Made by a program: the position numbers and the translations under genes. From NCBI GenBank assembly GCA_951640165.1, contig OX621254.1, positions 25,332,001 through 25,396,000 on the forward strand: a stretch of DNA of 64,000 nucleotides, given 5' to 3'. The stretch comes from Pseudoips prasinana. Lineage: Eukaryota; Arthropoda; Insecta; Lepidoptera; Nolidae. The notes under the pieces were generated by a model. That model made no database searches and was not told the DNA's origin. It saw nothing but the letters and a program-made list of their open reading frames with translations. Each line of letters starts with the position of its first letter. Position 1 is the first letter of the stretch. Shown piece by piece: positions 10,661 through 20,400 of the stretch.

Positions 10661-10684
10661 TACTTGCTTTGGCAGTACATATAG
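10661..10684 (+). pseudogene. U6 snRNA 5'-end-like fragment
   Basis: TTGCTTTGGCAGTACATATA closely matches the conserved 5' domain of U6 snRNA, which reads CTTGCTTCGGCAGTACATAT in many animals. The match stops at once, so this is at best a truncated U6-derived fragment or part of a chimeric retroposon. Confidence 0.4.
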
Positions 10685-10902
10685 TACTGGCACAGAATAG
10701 ATAATAATAGTACTAAAGTAAAGAAGGCACACTTCGAAGATCTTTACCAAAGTCGCCTCTTTATTAGCCTAAGCATAATCAGCAGCAGCAGCATAATCTG
10801 TGTACCAGCTACTACCTAAATGTGGTCGCCAACTCACAAGCCAAGCGCGGTGACTATAGCAAACCCCCAACAAATGGCAACGTTAGAAAACTTTATTATA
10901 CT

Positions 10903-11125
10903 TACTTATCGTATGGGCAGTGGTTACCCTAGTATCAGAGTTGTTCAAGCCTCTGACATGGCTTAATGACTACAACCGGGACCGACAGCTTAACGTACCC
11001 TCCGAAGCACGCTCAGAAATTATACCATTTTGGTGGTCACCCATCTATGGACTGACCGCGAGCGTAGTTGCTTGACCTCGCCGATCACTCATGGACCGGT
11101 AAGAGCATCTGGTTATGAGCATTAT
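10903..11125 (-). mobile_element. SINE-E copy
   Basis: Shares GGGCAGTGGTTACCCTAGT, CAGAGTTGTTCAAGCC, CAGCTTAACGTACCCTCCG and GGACCGGTAAGAGCATCTGG with 2160-2400 and 12702-12763. Confidence 0.6.
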
Positions 11126-12337
11126 GATTTATAGCCTTTCTAATGCCGACGACTCCGGCGCCAGCCAAACGGAACGTTAAGGCTGTGTACTAACGCTGGA
11201 AATGCATTGGCTCACTTGCCGCGTCGCCGAAAGAGTGGGTGATAAAAATAAAATAATAATGTATTCCCTATTTCTTTCCTTTATTTACTATAGAGTACAA
11301 TATAAATTTATAGTCTGTATTACATTATTTATCTTTAAGATAACAAATGACATAATTTGGGCGAATTGAATATACCCACCAAGAGACCACATTTTATTAG
11401 CGTTTTTGTAACCCACTATAATGCAAAATAATATTTCTTAAGACAAGTGATCCAAATTTCCTTCATTTTTCCTGCAACCCGCTGCGTTACAATCATTTTT
11501 AGGTCCAATGTGTTTGCACGGGGCAAAGCCGGTAGGGCCCTACTGGTGGTACAATGTTTAAATATTGTTTAATGTTATTTATTATTAATTTCTCTATAAA
11601 ATTATATCTAATCTTCACAGATAGTCGTCTTTACAAACAAGCATATACGAATTACTGCAGTCAACAATATACTCATCTTACTTACATAGCTAATAAAATC
11701 ACTTATCTTACACAGAAAATAAAATCCAACGCTTTAGTCAATACAAACATTCAACGCGCACACACATTCGTTGAAATAATAAAATTATTATATTTTATCT
11801 ATATTTCAATTACTTTGTTTGATGAACTATACGACTGTGTATAGCGTTTCCATTTCTAAATACATTTGAAAATGATCCTTATCTTGTTGTAAATATGGTT
11901 GATGTTTAATATATCTAATTTTCTAAATGTTATCGAGAGGCATTTGTTTTTATTTATTTTAGTGTCTGGGAATTATCTAGTTGGTTGATCATTTTGTTTA
12001 CCCCTTGAGCGATTGTTAGTATACAATTATGTAGTTTCTTTGTTAGAATATTCTGAGAATTGCGAAGATTTCTTGGTTTCTGATAAATGAGGTCCTGTTT
12101 TGACATTGTGTTTTATTTCGCCGTTTATCTGAGAATAACAGCCCACATTACATTTACATTTGTATTAATTTGAAAAAAGAAAATAAATTGATTACAATCA
12201 TATATAGCTGTCATTTATTTTGCCTTGCCTTTTCCAGTTTCCGTAGTCAGCTTTCAGGCTTCTATTTATATATATGGCCTTTGCGTCTGTTACAGACGAT
12301 TTACGGCGCATTGTTTGAGAGACATTTCTTTTGGTGG
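11126..12337. other. AT-rich unassigned DNA
   Basis: No recognised repeat and no convincing gene. The plus-strand frame at 11554-11844 is AT-biased and lacks domain features. Confidence 0.4.
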
Positions 12338-12700
12338 CTAAACAAACCCATGCGAGAGTGACATAGCCTGCCGCAGGCCTGACAAGAGAAGTTTGCGGTG
12401 GTTGGTGCTTTCATGTCGCTTCTGTCTCTTATCAGCAAGTACTCCGAACCAGGCTTCATCACAGATCTTACGACCCTCCACTACACGTTTGCGCCATTCA
12501 ACTCTATTTTCAGCGAGCTTTTCCCAGCTACAGTGGTCAATTTTAAAAGCGGCCAAATCCCGCTTGGTGCAGTCTTGAAAGCGAAGCAGAGGTCTACCGA
12601 CATCTGGCTTCGCATTAGCTACCGCACCCAAGAGAACACATCGTGGTATTCGAGTGGGTTCCATTCCGTGCACATGCCCCAACCAAAAGCTTACTTAATC
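12338..12700 (-). pseudogene. LINE reverse transcriptase C-terminal fragment
   Basis: The 114-codon frame reads GHVHGMEPTRIPR, VGRPLLRFQDCTKRDL and WEKLAENRVEWRKRV. This pattern is typical of the region after the RT domain in L1/RTE-type non-LTR retrotransposons (GH..RM...R.P, GRP..R..D..K.D, W..LA.DR..WR). RT catalytic motifs and the endonuclease are absent, so this is a 5'-truncated dead copy. It differs from the RTE at 24-27 kb and comes from another LINE family. Overlapping plus-strand frames are its shadows. Confidence 0.75.
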
Positions 12701-12701
12701 A

Positions 12702-12763
12702 CTTATCGTATGGACAGTGGTTACCCTAGTGTCAGAGTTGTTCAAGCCTCTGAAATGGCTTAA
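12702..12763 (-). mobile_element. SINE-E fragment
   Basis: ATCGTATGGACAGTGGTTAC and GTCAGAGTTGTTCAAGCC match the edge of the 10.9-kb SINE-E. Truncated next to the LINE fragment. Confidence 0.55.
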
Positions 12764-12785
12764 CGTTGGTTAAGCCATGTCAGAT

Positions 12786-13010
12786 GACGTCAGGCTTCCC
12801 ATGCCTTATGTATACTGTGTATGTATATGTTTTGGTCGACAATATGCGTTAAATTCGCGTCATCGTCACGTCAGGCTTACCATGAGCTATATGTATACTG
12901 TATATATATATCTACGCGTAGTTTTTGGTTGAACAAAAAGCGTGAAAATCGCGTTATCATGTGAAAATCGCGTCATCATAACGTTACGCTTCCCATAAGC
13001 TATTTATGTA
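12786..13010 (+). repeat. Degenerate tandem repeat, about three units
   Basis: The blocks GACGTCAGGCTTCCCATG, CACGTCAGGCTTACCATGAG and ACGTTACGCTTCCCATAAG recur, each near ATGTATACTGTATATATA-like and AATCGCGTCATC-like sequence. Units are roughly 90-110 bp and strongly diverged. Confidence 0.6.
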
Positions 13011-13036
13011 GAACTATATTATAGCAGATTATTTAT

Positions 13037-13287
13037 AATAATAATACCTTAGGACAATGTCACACAGGTCATCCTAGCTCCAAACTAAGCAAAGCTTGTA
13101 CTATGGGTACCAGGCGACGATATACATACTTATATAGATAGATAAATACTTTAATACATAGAAAACATCCGTGTCTCAGAAACAAATATTTGTGCTAATC
13201 ACACAAATATTTGCACTTACCGGGATTCGAACCCAGGACCACCAGCTTCATAGGTAGGAGCACTACCAACTAGGCTACGGTGACCGT
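13037..13287 (-). mobile_element. SINE-B copy
   Basis: Full-length minus-strand SINE-B with intact B box GGGTTCGAATCCC and head GGTCACCGTAGCCTAGTTGG. Confidence 0.92.
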
Positions 13288-13429
13288 CATTTAGGTTATA
13301 AGTGTAAGAAAATAGTTTAACTTCTATCGGCATTCTCCAGTGCCCCGCATGTTTTTAAGGAGACAAAACACCCTCACTAGTGACATAAATCCATGAATCG
13401 TGGCGGAGTTTAATATCATGCAATTAAAT

Positions 13430-13720
13430 AAATATAATAATAAAAAAGGATTTTACTCACGTAGACTTAAAAAAGCGCTTGTAAATAGTCAGAACATGTT
13501 GGTAGTAATATATAATTTATTAATTTATTTATAATTATTTCTAGGTACATATAGATATTGACGTAGGTACACGGATTGTATGAAAAAAAATACTATAAGA
13601 TTTATTTATATCTAATAGTAACGATATTTAGCTAACTTAAATTAAGTTATTGTCAAGGATCATGTGTAGGTTTAATTAACGAATTTTAAATTTTAGCTAT
13701 TATTTTACTACATATTGCCC
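13430..13720 (-). mobile_element. LINE 3'-end fragment
   Basis: Same family as 3965-4255: minus-strand 3' UTR ending TAAGTCTACGTGAGTAAAA next to an (AATA)n tail. No ORF. Confidence 0.75.
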
Positions 13721-13721
13721 G

Positions 13722-13775
13722 GATGGACGGAAACAAACGCTGCCCAAACTCAGAAATATAATTTATGGGCCACAT
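13722..13775 (-). mobile_element. SINE-D tail fragment
   Basis: GACGGAAACAAACGCTGCCC..CTCAGAAATATAATTTATG corresponds to a diverged internal part of SINE-D, ending at ATAATAATAATG. Confidence 0.45.
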
Positions 13776-13856
13776 AATAATAATAATGTCCTCCCGGCCG
13801 AATTTCAGCCACGGCGGCCAGTCTCAATGGAGACTAGGTAACTGCGCAGGAAATTT
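13776..13856 (-). mobile_element. SINE-C, 3' part (split by LINE)
   Basis: CCTCCCGGCCGAATTTCAGCC, GGCGGCCAGTCTCAATGG and AACTGCGCAGGAAAT are the SINE-C 3' end. The copy resumes at about 18870 with GGATATTATAGTTCACAAG, exactly where other SINE-C copies continue (compare 41933 onward). Confidence 0.85.
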
Positions 13857-14139
13857 TTTTTTTTTCAAATTCTAATTCAAATAATTTATTTGCAAAATAT
13901 GAGTACATAGTGGTGTTAGTTTAACATTAATGTCCTGTCCATATTTTACCATTTAGGTGTGCAAATGTTCCATGGGTACCTACACAATTAAATAAATAAA
14001 AAAAATAATTGTTAGTCACATAAATTACAATTTACATCATGTCAATTTTACATTTTTATTATCATTACAATAACTATCATTAGATTATTAATATGATTAT
14101 AACATACATATCAATTATATTCATTTAAACTTACTAGTA

Positions 14140-15009
14140 CTAATTAAAAGATTTGTCATCAAAATATTCCTGGACCGAATAGTAGCATTTGTTTATCAGA
14201 AATTTATGTAGTTCCTTTTTAAATATTTGTTGATCTATTTTATTTCTAATACTAATTGGTAACTTATTATATATGAGAGGTGCTCTGCAAAATATGCTTT
14301 TGTGCATCATAGTAGTTTTGCAGGGTACAACACATAGTTTGCCCAAATGACGTTTTCTTTCCCTTTTTGCAAATAAATTTAGGTTTTGTCTAACGAATAC
14401 TGCACATTCGTATATGTATAAACAAGGGAAAGTCAGTAGACAGTACTCTTTAAATAATGGTTTGCAGGATTCCATTGGTTTGAGGCCTGATATTGTTCTT
14501 ATGCAACGCTTCTGCACTTTAAACACAGAGAGCCATTCCGTCGAGTTACCCCAAAAAATAACACCATAGCGTAAAGTGGAAGATATATTGCCGTGATAAG
14601 CTGCCATAAGTGTATCTCTGTTTGTGATATTTTTAAGTTTGAATAATCCGTAAGCGTATTGACTTATTTTTTTACAAACATGTTCAATATGTACTTTCCA
14701 GTTCATTTTTTGGTCTAAATGAAGGCCTAGAAATTTGGTATTAATATCCTCATCAATTTTCACACCCATGTAGTTGACGTTAATTGAAGAATTATTTGGT
14801 ATTGGTCTTTGTTTAAAATGTATGAATTTGGTTTTTTCAAAGTTTATTTTTAGATTGTGTAATGTCAGCCAGTTAATAATTGATGTCAAAGAGTCATTCA
14901 TATTAGATTCAAGTGATGTCAAATCTGGACTCGAATAAAGTATAGTACAGTCATCTGCAAAAAGAGTCATTTTGTCCTTAATTCTACTTGGCAGGTCATT
15001 AATTATCAA
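14140..15009 (-). pseudogene. LINE ORF2: C-terminal RT part with FADD box
   Basis: The frame opens INDLPSRIKDKMTLFADDCT, giving RT motif C with the catalytic Asp pair in FADD. It continues through the thumb (LKINFEKTKFIHF, FLGLHLDQKMNWKVHIEH) to a C-terminal tail ending KCYYSVQEYFDDKSFN. It joins the upstream RT frame across a small indel in an A run at 15008-15012 (T run in the coding strand), immediately after GVPQGSVLGPLLF. A similar C-terminus (YYKISDYLSDKSAWD) occurs in the LINE fragment at 23.7 kb, so the two share a clade. Expected role: reverse transcription at the nicked target. Confidence 0.9.
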
Positions 15010-16495
15010 AAAGCAACGGTCCTAACACGCTACCTTGAGGCACGCCAAATTTGACTTGCCTGATTTCAGATTGATGAATTTCCTCTACTTTTGTTTCAAG
15101 ATATAAATTTAATATTTGTGTAATCTGTTCCCTGTCCGAAAGATAAGATTCCAAAAGTTGGTAAGCATTACCCCTTATCCCATACTCATGTAGCTTCCTT
15201 AAAAGTATGTCAGGTCTGACATGGTCGAAGGCCTTTGACATATCCATAAATAATCCAGTGACAGGCATACCCTTATCCATATTTAGTACTACGGATTGTA
15301 GGAAATCATAAATAGCCATGTTAATATTCTTATGCTTTCTGAACCCGTATTGCTGAGGAACTAATATAGATTGTTTTTCTAAAAAAGAATATATGGAATT
15401 GTGTATTACTTTTTCATATATTTTTGCAAATACTGGTATTAGCGCTACTGGTCTATAATTCCCTATATTGAGTCTTTCCCCCTTTTTGTAGATAGGCTTA
15501 ATAATAGTCTGTTTTAACTTACGAGGAAATACTCCTTGTTGAATGCTAATATTAATCAAGTGACTGAGGACAGGTGCTATAAAACTACTAACTTCTTTTA
15601 TTATCGATGTAACTATACCATCCAGTCCAACACTATTCGTATTTTTTAATAATTTTATGATGTTATGTATGTCCATTGGTGTTGTTGGTGTCATAAAAAT
15701 TGAATTAGATATTCTTTTCGATTGTGGATTATTATTAGTATATTCTAAGTTACAGTTATTATTTATAGGAATGTCAACATAGTAATTATTAAATGCATTA
15801 CAGATTTGTTTAGGACTTTTAATTATCTTATCATTAAATTTTATTTCACTAATACCTAGCTTAGGAGAAAGATTTTTTGACCTATTTATAATATTCCACA
15901 TTGCTTTTGATTTATTGTCCGACATTTTAATATAATAATCATTCTGTGCTTTTTGTGTAAGGTTTATTATTCTTTTTAACCTATTAGCATACGTTTTACA
16001 CATGTTTTTATTATGAACGCTGGGGTTATTGCGATAGTTCCATAATAATTTACGTTTCTTTTTGCAGCATAGCTTTATACCCTTACTTATCCATCTAACT
16101 TTAGAAAAAGGCACAATTTTGATTTGGATATGTGGAAAACAAAGATCATATATAAGTTTGAACAAGTCAACGAAACAGTCAAAAGCTTCATTTGCTTCAA
16201 TCTCCTGGTACACTTGAGAAAAAGTTAAATTTTCAATGTAATTTTTAAATTTAATTCTGTTTTCAAGTGAATAATCTCTTTTCTTAACATACCAATAATC
16301 TAGTAAGAGTTTTTTACGAAGGGGACATTTAATTATCTGTGCCAAATGATCAGATATGTTTAGGTCTATCAATTCACTGCTTGAGCTTCGTATGTTATGA
16401 ACTATGTTGTCTATACAGGTGTTACTAACAGGCCTTGTAACTTGGTGAAATTCTATTTTTAAATTAAACGATAAAAGAATGTTTGCAAATTCCAA
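14999..16495 (-). pseudogene. LINE ORF2: linker and RT fingers/palm
   Basis: The frame of 498 codons runs from the endonuclease end (DNIVHNIRSSSSELIDLNIS, DH at ISDHLAQ) into the reverse transcriptase. Motifs in order: NSVGLDGIVTSIIKEV, NYRPVALIPVFAKIYEKVI, QYGFRKHKNI, LFMDMSKAFDHV with the motif-A Asp, and GVPQGSVLGPLLF at the end. The frame stops prematurely (..LLFDN) where a 1-2 nt loss in a T run shifts into the next segment. The start is not a real initiation site: the protein continues from the endonuclease frame, which overlaps by 37 bp. Confidence 0.9.
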
Positions 16496-16938
16496 AGATA
16501 AACCATTTTTTTTAAGAGGTCTATATTAAAATCACCGCAAATTATAACCTTTTTGTTGTTATTCTTACACATGTGGAACAGTAAAGACTGGAGTTGTTTA
16601 AAAAAACAATTTAATGAAGATAAGTCATATTTGGGTGGCCTATATACACAAACAATATAAATACCTTGATGACACAATTCAATGGCAGAACACTCAAATT
16701 TATTTTCTATTGACAAACCATTTATCTCATGTAGTATCTGATATTGTATTCCACATTTAACTAGTATGCATGACCCTCCATGACGAGTTTTTCTCATAAA
16801 TGATGCTGCCAATACAAAATTTGGAATAAACAAATACTGCTCATCGGTTAATAACATGTTATGTTCTGTGATACACATTACATCCACTTCTTTCCCCATT
16901 TCCTTCAAACAAGCGGATAGGATATCAGATTTACTCAT
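16459..16938 (-). pseudogene. LINE ORF2: AP-like endonuclease
   Basis: Apurinic-like endonuclease domain that nicks target DNA for target-primed reverse transcription. Visible motifs are NINGL just upstream of the first Met, TEHN (catalytic Glu), VYRPP and GDFNIDLL (Asp/Asn). The frame is open upstream to about 16992 without another Met, so ORF2 translation must begin at an internal Met, at a non-AUG codon or by coupling with ORF1, whose stop overlaps this region. It shifts out of frame at an A8 run (16506-16513 on the plus strand). One more A would restore continuity with the following RT segment. Confidence 0.88.
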
Positions 16939-16978
16939 TAGTCCATTTATATTTTGATGAAGAACATATAAATATTTA

Positions 16979-18310
16979 CTAACGAAAAAACATATTGTTT
17001 AACTGTACATTATCATCGTCATCCCCAGCGCTGCATGGTTCAGTTTGTGTAGTAGTATCTTTATACACGGTTGCATCAATTATATCAATATCTGTCTGAA
17101 TACATTTATCTATTGATGTCTTACCAGTGTGGTTAAAGGAATGTGCTCTCATAGAGTTTAGAACATAGTTATTATAACTTGCCAGATACTTTAACTTTAA
17201 AATCTCTCTATGTATAATTCTACTTGCATGCAACTTGTTTATATAATGTGTTGGTTTACCGATTAACGTAGTATCTAATGTTACATAACTAGAATTTGTA
17301 TACAATAAGCATATTTGTTTCAAAATACCATTTAACATATATTCATTAAGGTACCTGTTATTGTAGATTTTACCAACTAATACATTGGTGTGTTTAATGT
17401 GACTTAATGTATAATACAAGTAGGATTGTATATTCATGGGGTTGTTGTCGTGTTTACCTCCCATTATTAACACATAGTCCGAGTAGGTTAAATCCTTACA
17501 TATTGGTATGCAAGAGCATAATATTTCTGACATAGGGGCATTAGGTTTTATAATAGACGTAACTATGAAAGTGTTCCCGAGCAAGCTTTGAAGTATTTTC
17601 CTTATACCAAAACCGGTTTCATCTGAGAAAATTATTATTCTTTGTTTGTTCATTTCATTCTTGTCCCTTATGATTTTTCTGTCCATCTGGTCCCTTATAG
17701 TATTAGAGAATATTGTTTTATTGCTTGTTTCCTCTTCCACAAGTACTGCCATGTCAGTAGTGGTAATCTCTTTACTCTGACTACGTATAATGTTCTGTAC
17801 TTCACCTCCAAATGGCCAGGATGTCGGCCTCATGTCGTACTGTCTGTTTTTTACAACAGTCGTAAGGCTGTCGTGTAAATCTGGACTACATCTAATTGAA
17901 TTCATAGTTGTATTTCGTGAAGATGTCTCTAGGGTCTTCTTATTTATTGCAAGAGATCCGCATCGTCGCCTGTACTGTGGTGAATAGAATTTGATTGGGG
18001 TTCTGATACAATTTTCTGTTGAACATGCTCCCACTGACTTGTACAATGTTATTTTTTGTTTACAATTTAATAATTCTTTTTTTAGCGTATGGTTTTCTAT
18101 ATTCAAATTATCAATTTCGTTGGTAGCGCTCTGAAGTTCCTTTTTCAATTTAATTATCTTTTCATTAAGAGTATCAATTTCCGATGTATTTTTAGTACAA
18201 GTTGGTAAACTTTCGCATGATATATTCGAGTCATACTCGCTTTCATCAAAATCTAGGCATATGTTTTGTCGTCTACTCTGAATATTCACATTTTCAAATG
18301 ATAAATCCAT
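16979..18310 (-). CDS. LINE ORF1: coiled-coil protein with SGNH/esterase-like domain
   Basis: Intact 443-codon frame. Residues ~45-93 form a heptad-rich coiled coil (IDTLNEKIIKLKKEL, NHTLKKELLNCKQKI), suitable for oligomerisation. Residues ~224-373 resemble the SGNH-hydrolase-like domain found in ORF1 of CR1/L2-group LINEs: block I IIIFSDETGFG (the usual GDS Ser position reads SDE), block III VLIMGGKHDNN, TNVLVGKIYNNRY, and a late LHASRIIH that may supply the His. The C-terminus is acidic. Known family members act with the RNA as a ribonucleoprotein; whether the esterase fold is catalytic here is uncertain, since the nucleophile block looks degenerate. The start is chosen at the first Met after an A-rich 5' UTR. 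Confidence 0.85.
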   Translation of the reverse strand: MDLSFENVNIQSRRQNICLDFDESEYDSNISCESLPTCTKNTSEIDTLNEKIIKLKKELQSATNEIDNLNIENHTLKKELLNCKQKITLYKSVGACSTENCIRTPIKFYSPQYRRRCGSLAINKKTLETSSRNTTMNSIRCSPDLHDSLTTVVKNRQYDMRPTSWPFGGEVQNIIRSQSKEITTTDMAVLVEEETSNKTIFSNTIRDQMDRKIIRDKNEMNKQRIIIFSDETGFGIRKILQSLLGNTFIVTSIIKPNAPMSEILCSCIPICKDLTYSDYVLIMGGKHDNNPMNIQSYLYYTLSHIKHTNVLVGKIYNNRYLNEYMLNGILKQICLLYTNSSYVTLDTTLIGKPTHYINKLHASRIIHREILKLKYLASYNNYVLNSMRAHSFNHTGKTSIDKCIQTDIDIIDATVYKDTTTQTEPCSAGDDDDNVQLNNMFFR

Positions 18311-18435
18311 TTTTTTTAATGTAATTAATGAAAATAAAAATGAAAATATCGCGATAAAATTTCAAAATAAGTTCTTGTATTGGGGTTTGAACTTCGACAC
18401 CCAATAACAAAATAAAAATGTCCAAAAAGAAACAT

Positions 18436-18508
18436 CCGACTGCGGGCTCGAACGTGCGACTCAACAGACTTCGATCCAGTGATTTACCATTAGGCTACGC
18501 CTTCTTGC
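18436..18508 (-). other. tRNA-like segment in the LINE 5' region
   Basis: On the minus strand GCGTAGCCTAATGGTAAATC fits a Pol III A box and GTTCGAGCCC a B box, with tRNA-like spacing and weakly complementary ends. It lies ~130 bp upstream of ORF1 and in the same orientation. It could be a tRNA-derived SINE head trapped in the 5' UTR, or part of the LINE itself. A second B-box-like GTTCAAACCCC follows at about 18385-18395. Confidence 0.6.
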
Positions 18509-18869
18509 AAATAGTATCCTAAAATTTGTGATCATTAGGTGTTTTGACTGAATAATGAGTCACCGCCACCGCTCGGTGCAACTTTTATTCACACTAATGA
18601 GTCCAAAGTACACTTTACGCCAACATTTTTTAAATTTTGACGTCCGTTTCAATGTTTATTTATGAGTTTTATATATGTTATACTAAACTTTTCACTATTT
18701 TTTTTTCACAGATTAATCACTTATTCACTTAATTTTGAAAGTATTTTAGTTGTATCGTATAATAAGTACTTTTTACACCATATTTTGAATTAAAACACTC
18801 GCAGAAACTGATAGCATGTCTGTACTTAAGCAGGTCCGTGACGGTTATTGTTATTATATATATGTATAT

Positions 18870-19163
18870 TGGATATTATAGTTCACAAGTGTGTGCGCAA
18901 ACACAGGGGCACTTTCTATACCATCACTCTCGTGATCCGATGGGACGACTGGATGACACGACCGGAAAGAGGTCAGGTACAGGACCGATGGCTTTACGCG
19001 CGTGTTGAGGCACGGGGGCATTATACCGCCAACTTCCATACTTCGGGCTGATACTCAGAAATTTTCTTTACGGAAAAATCAAAATCACTTTGTTGGCCCG
19101 ACCCGGGATTTGAACCCAGGGCCTCATTATCTGCGGTGGAAATCGCTACCACTAAACGAGGCC
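18870..19163 (-). mobile_element. SINE-C, 5' part (split by LINE)
   Basis: Continues the SINE-C begun at 13776: CACAAGTGTGTGCGCAAACAC, TGGGACGACTGGATGACAC, GGCACGGGGGCATTATACCG, B box GGTTCAAATCCC and a tRNA head ending in CCTCGTTTAG. Confidence 0.88.
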
Positions 19164-19652
19164 ACATAATAGTTGTCCTGTGTAGGGATCAAACCTAAAA
19201 TAATAAGACATACCTCGACGACTTCCTATTTTAGGATCGGTCCTATTTTAGGCTTTAACGAGATGACTATCACAACACCAACTGACTGATCTTTTAAGTG
19301 TTGTTTAGACAACGATAAAACAACTCGCACATACATAGAGGACGTGTGTGTAAATAGCTCAACCGTATGGCCGAAAATAACTCCCTGCAGAAACCCCAAA
19401 TCCCAAATTCTCCAGGTTAAAGGACAGCTCATTAAACAGTCTGTTCCATCTTGCCTGGCGTTTGACTTCAAAAGTTAACGGGAAAAATTACCATCCAACT
19501 TTGCCACAACAATATTATTCCACAAAAGTTTTGTCGAAATTTATTTAAGGGCGAGTTTTGTGGAACTCAATGAACTCCCTTTAAAATTAAAATGTTGCAA
19601 GTTTGAAGAAAGCCACATGACTGATTACAGAAGAAGTTTGTTTGAAGGTTTA
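19164..19652. other. SINE-D scrap and unassigned DNA
   Basis: ATAGTTGTCCTGTGTAGGGA at 19167-19186 matches the SINE-D head/body junction. The rest is unassigned; the minus-strand frame at 19226-19471 has no recognisable features. Confidence 0.35.
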
Positions 19653-19735
19653 GAATGTATACCGATGTGGTTTGAATAATTTTATGTGTATTCATAAAAC
19701 AATGCTTACTGAATTCCATAAGCCTTGAAAAACTT
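19653..19735 (+). repeat. Direct repeat flanking a MITE/SINE block
   Basis: TATACCGATGTGGTTTGAAT, AATTTTATGTGTATTCA and AAAACAATGCTTACTG recur almost unchanged at 20323-20400. The two copies bracket the 19.74-20.32 kb block. Confidence 0.75.
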
Positions 19736-19830
19736 AGTGCCCGGCAACGCACTTGCGGCTTCTCTGGTGTTGCGAGTGTCCATGGGCGGCGGTGATCACT
19801 TACCATCAGGTGACCACTTGCTCGTTTGCC
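19736..19830 (-). repeat. Dispersed repeat F (GGTGATCACTTACC family)
   Basis: Contains GTGTCCATGGGCGGCGGTGA and TCACTTACCATCAGGTGA, also present at 28610-28770 (same strand) and 59545-59705 (opposite strand). No coding capacity. Probably the 3' part of a LINE or SINE. Confidence 0.7.
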
Positions 19831-19834
19831 AGTA

Positions 19835-20312
19835 TAGACACAAGCACATCCAGCTACCCCAATCTGGCAAATTACATTCACCGTAGCCTAGTTCGTAGTG
19901 CTCCTGCCTACGAAGCTGGTGGTCCTGGGTTCGAATCCCGGTAAGTGCAAATATTTGTGTGATGAGCACGAATATTTGTTTCGGAGTCATGGATGTTTTC
20001 TATGTATTTAAGTATTTATCTATATATATAAGTATGTATAGCGTCGCCTGATACCCATAGTACAAGCTTTGCTTAGTTTGGGGCTAGGATGATCTGTGTA
20101 ACATTGTCCCTACATATTATTATATCATTATTATTATTATTACTCTATTTTTATTTTTCAAATTTAAATTTAATTTGGTCTCGTAGTAGTATTAGTACTC
20201 TTCCCCCTCTCCCGAAATCCTATTATAAATTTTATAACCTATTATAGATTTTCAAGGTTCACTTTCAATTGGAGAAATTTGACAGATTGGGGTAGCTTGA
20301 TGTGCTGGCGTC
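19835..20312. mobile_element. TA-type MITE split by a SINE-B
   Basis: The left half ends CAGCTACCCCAATCTGGCAA at ~19874. The right half (TTTCAAGGTTCACTTTCAAT, AATTTGACAGATTGGGGTAG, GATGTGCTGGCGTCTATA) follows after the SINE-B and ~100 bp of extra AT-rich DNA. Confidence 0.75.
19876..20143 (+). mobile_element. SINE-B copy inside a MITE
   Basis: Head TCACCGTAGCCTAGTTCGTA, intact B box, full body and an (ATT)n tail. Confidence 0.9.
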
Positions 20313-20322
20313 TATACATATA

Positions 20323-20400
20323 TACCGATGTGCTTTGAATAATTTTATGTATATTCAGAAAACAATGCTTACTGGAACTTCGGAAGCCTGTAAAAACTAA
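20323..20400 (+). repeat. Direct repeat, second copy
   Basis: Partner of 19653-19735, differing at a few positions. Confidence 0.75.

Larger units (their letters stand above)
13857..18869 (-). mobile_element. Near-full-length CR1-like LINE inserted in a SINE-C
   Basis: A ~5-kb minus-strand non-LTR retrotransposon. In its own orientation it has a ~0.56-kb 5' UTR containing a tRNA-like segment, ORF1 (coiled coil plus SGNH-like domain), ORF2 (AP endonuclease then RT), a ~0.28-kb 3' UTR and a poly(A) tail (T run at ~13858-13869 on the plus strand). The two SINE-C halves define its borders; GGAAAT on one side and GGATAT on the other may be the remnant target duplication. ORF2 is broken only at two homopolymer runs, so the copy is young or its breaks are sequencing errors. 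Clade assignment (CR1 group) rests on the ORF1 type and RT motifs. Confidence 0.88.

Noticed and set aside
12398..12763. 121-codon plus-strand ORF
   Set aside because: Shadow of the minus-strand LINE RT fragment, which carries recognisable motifs.
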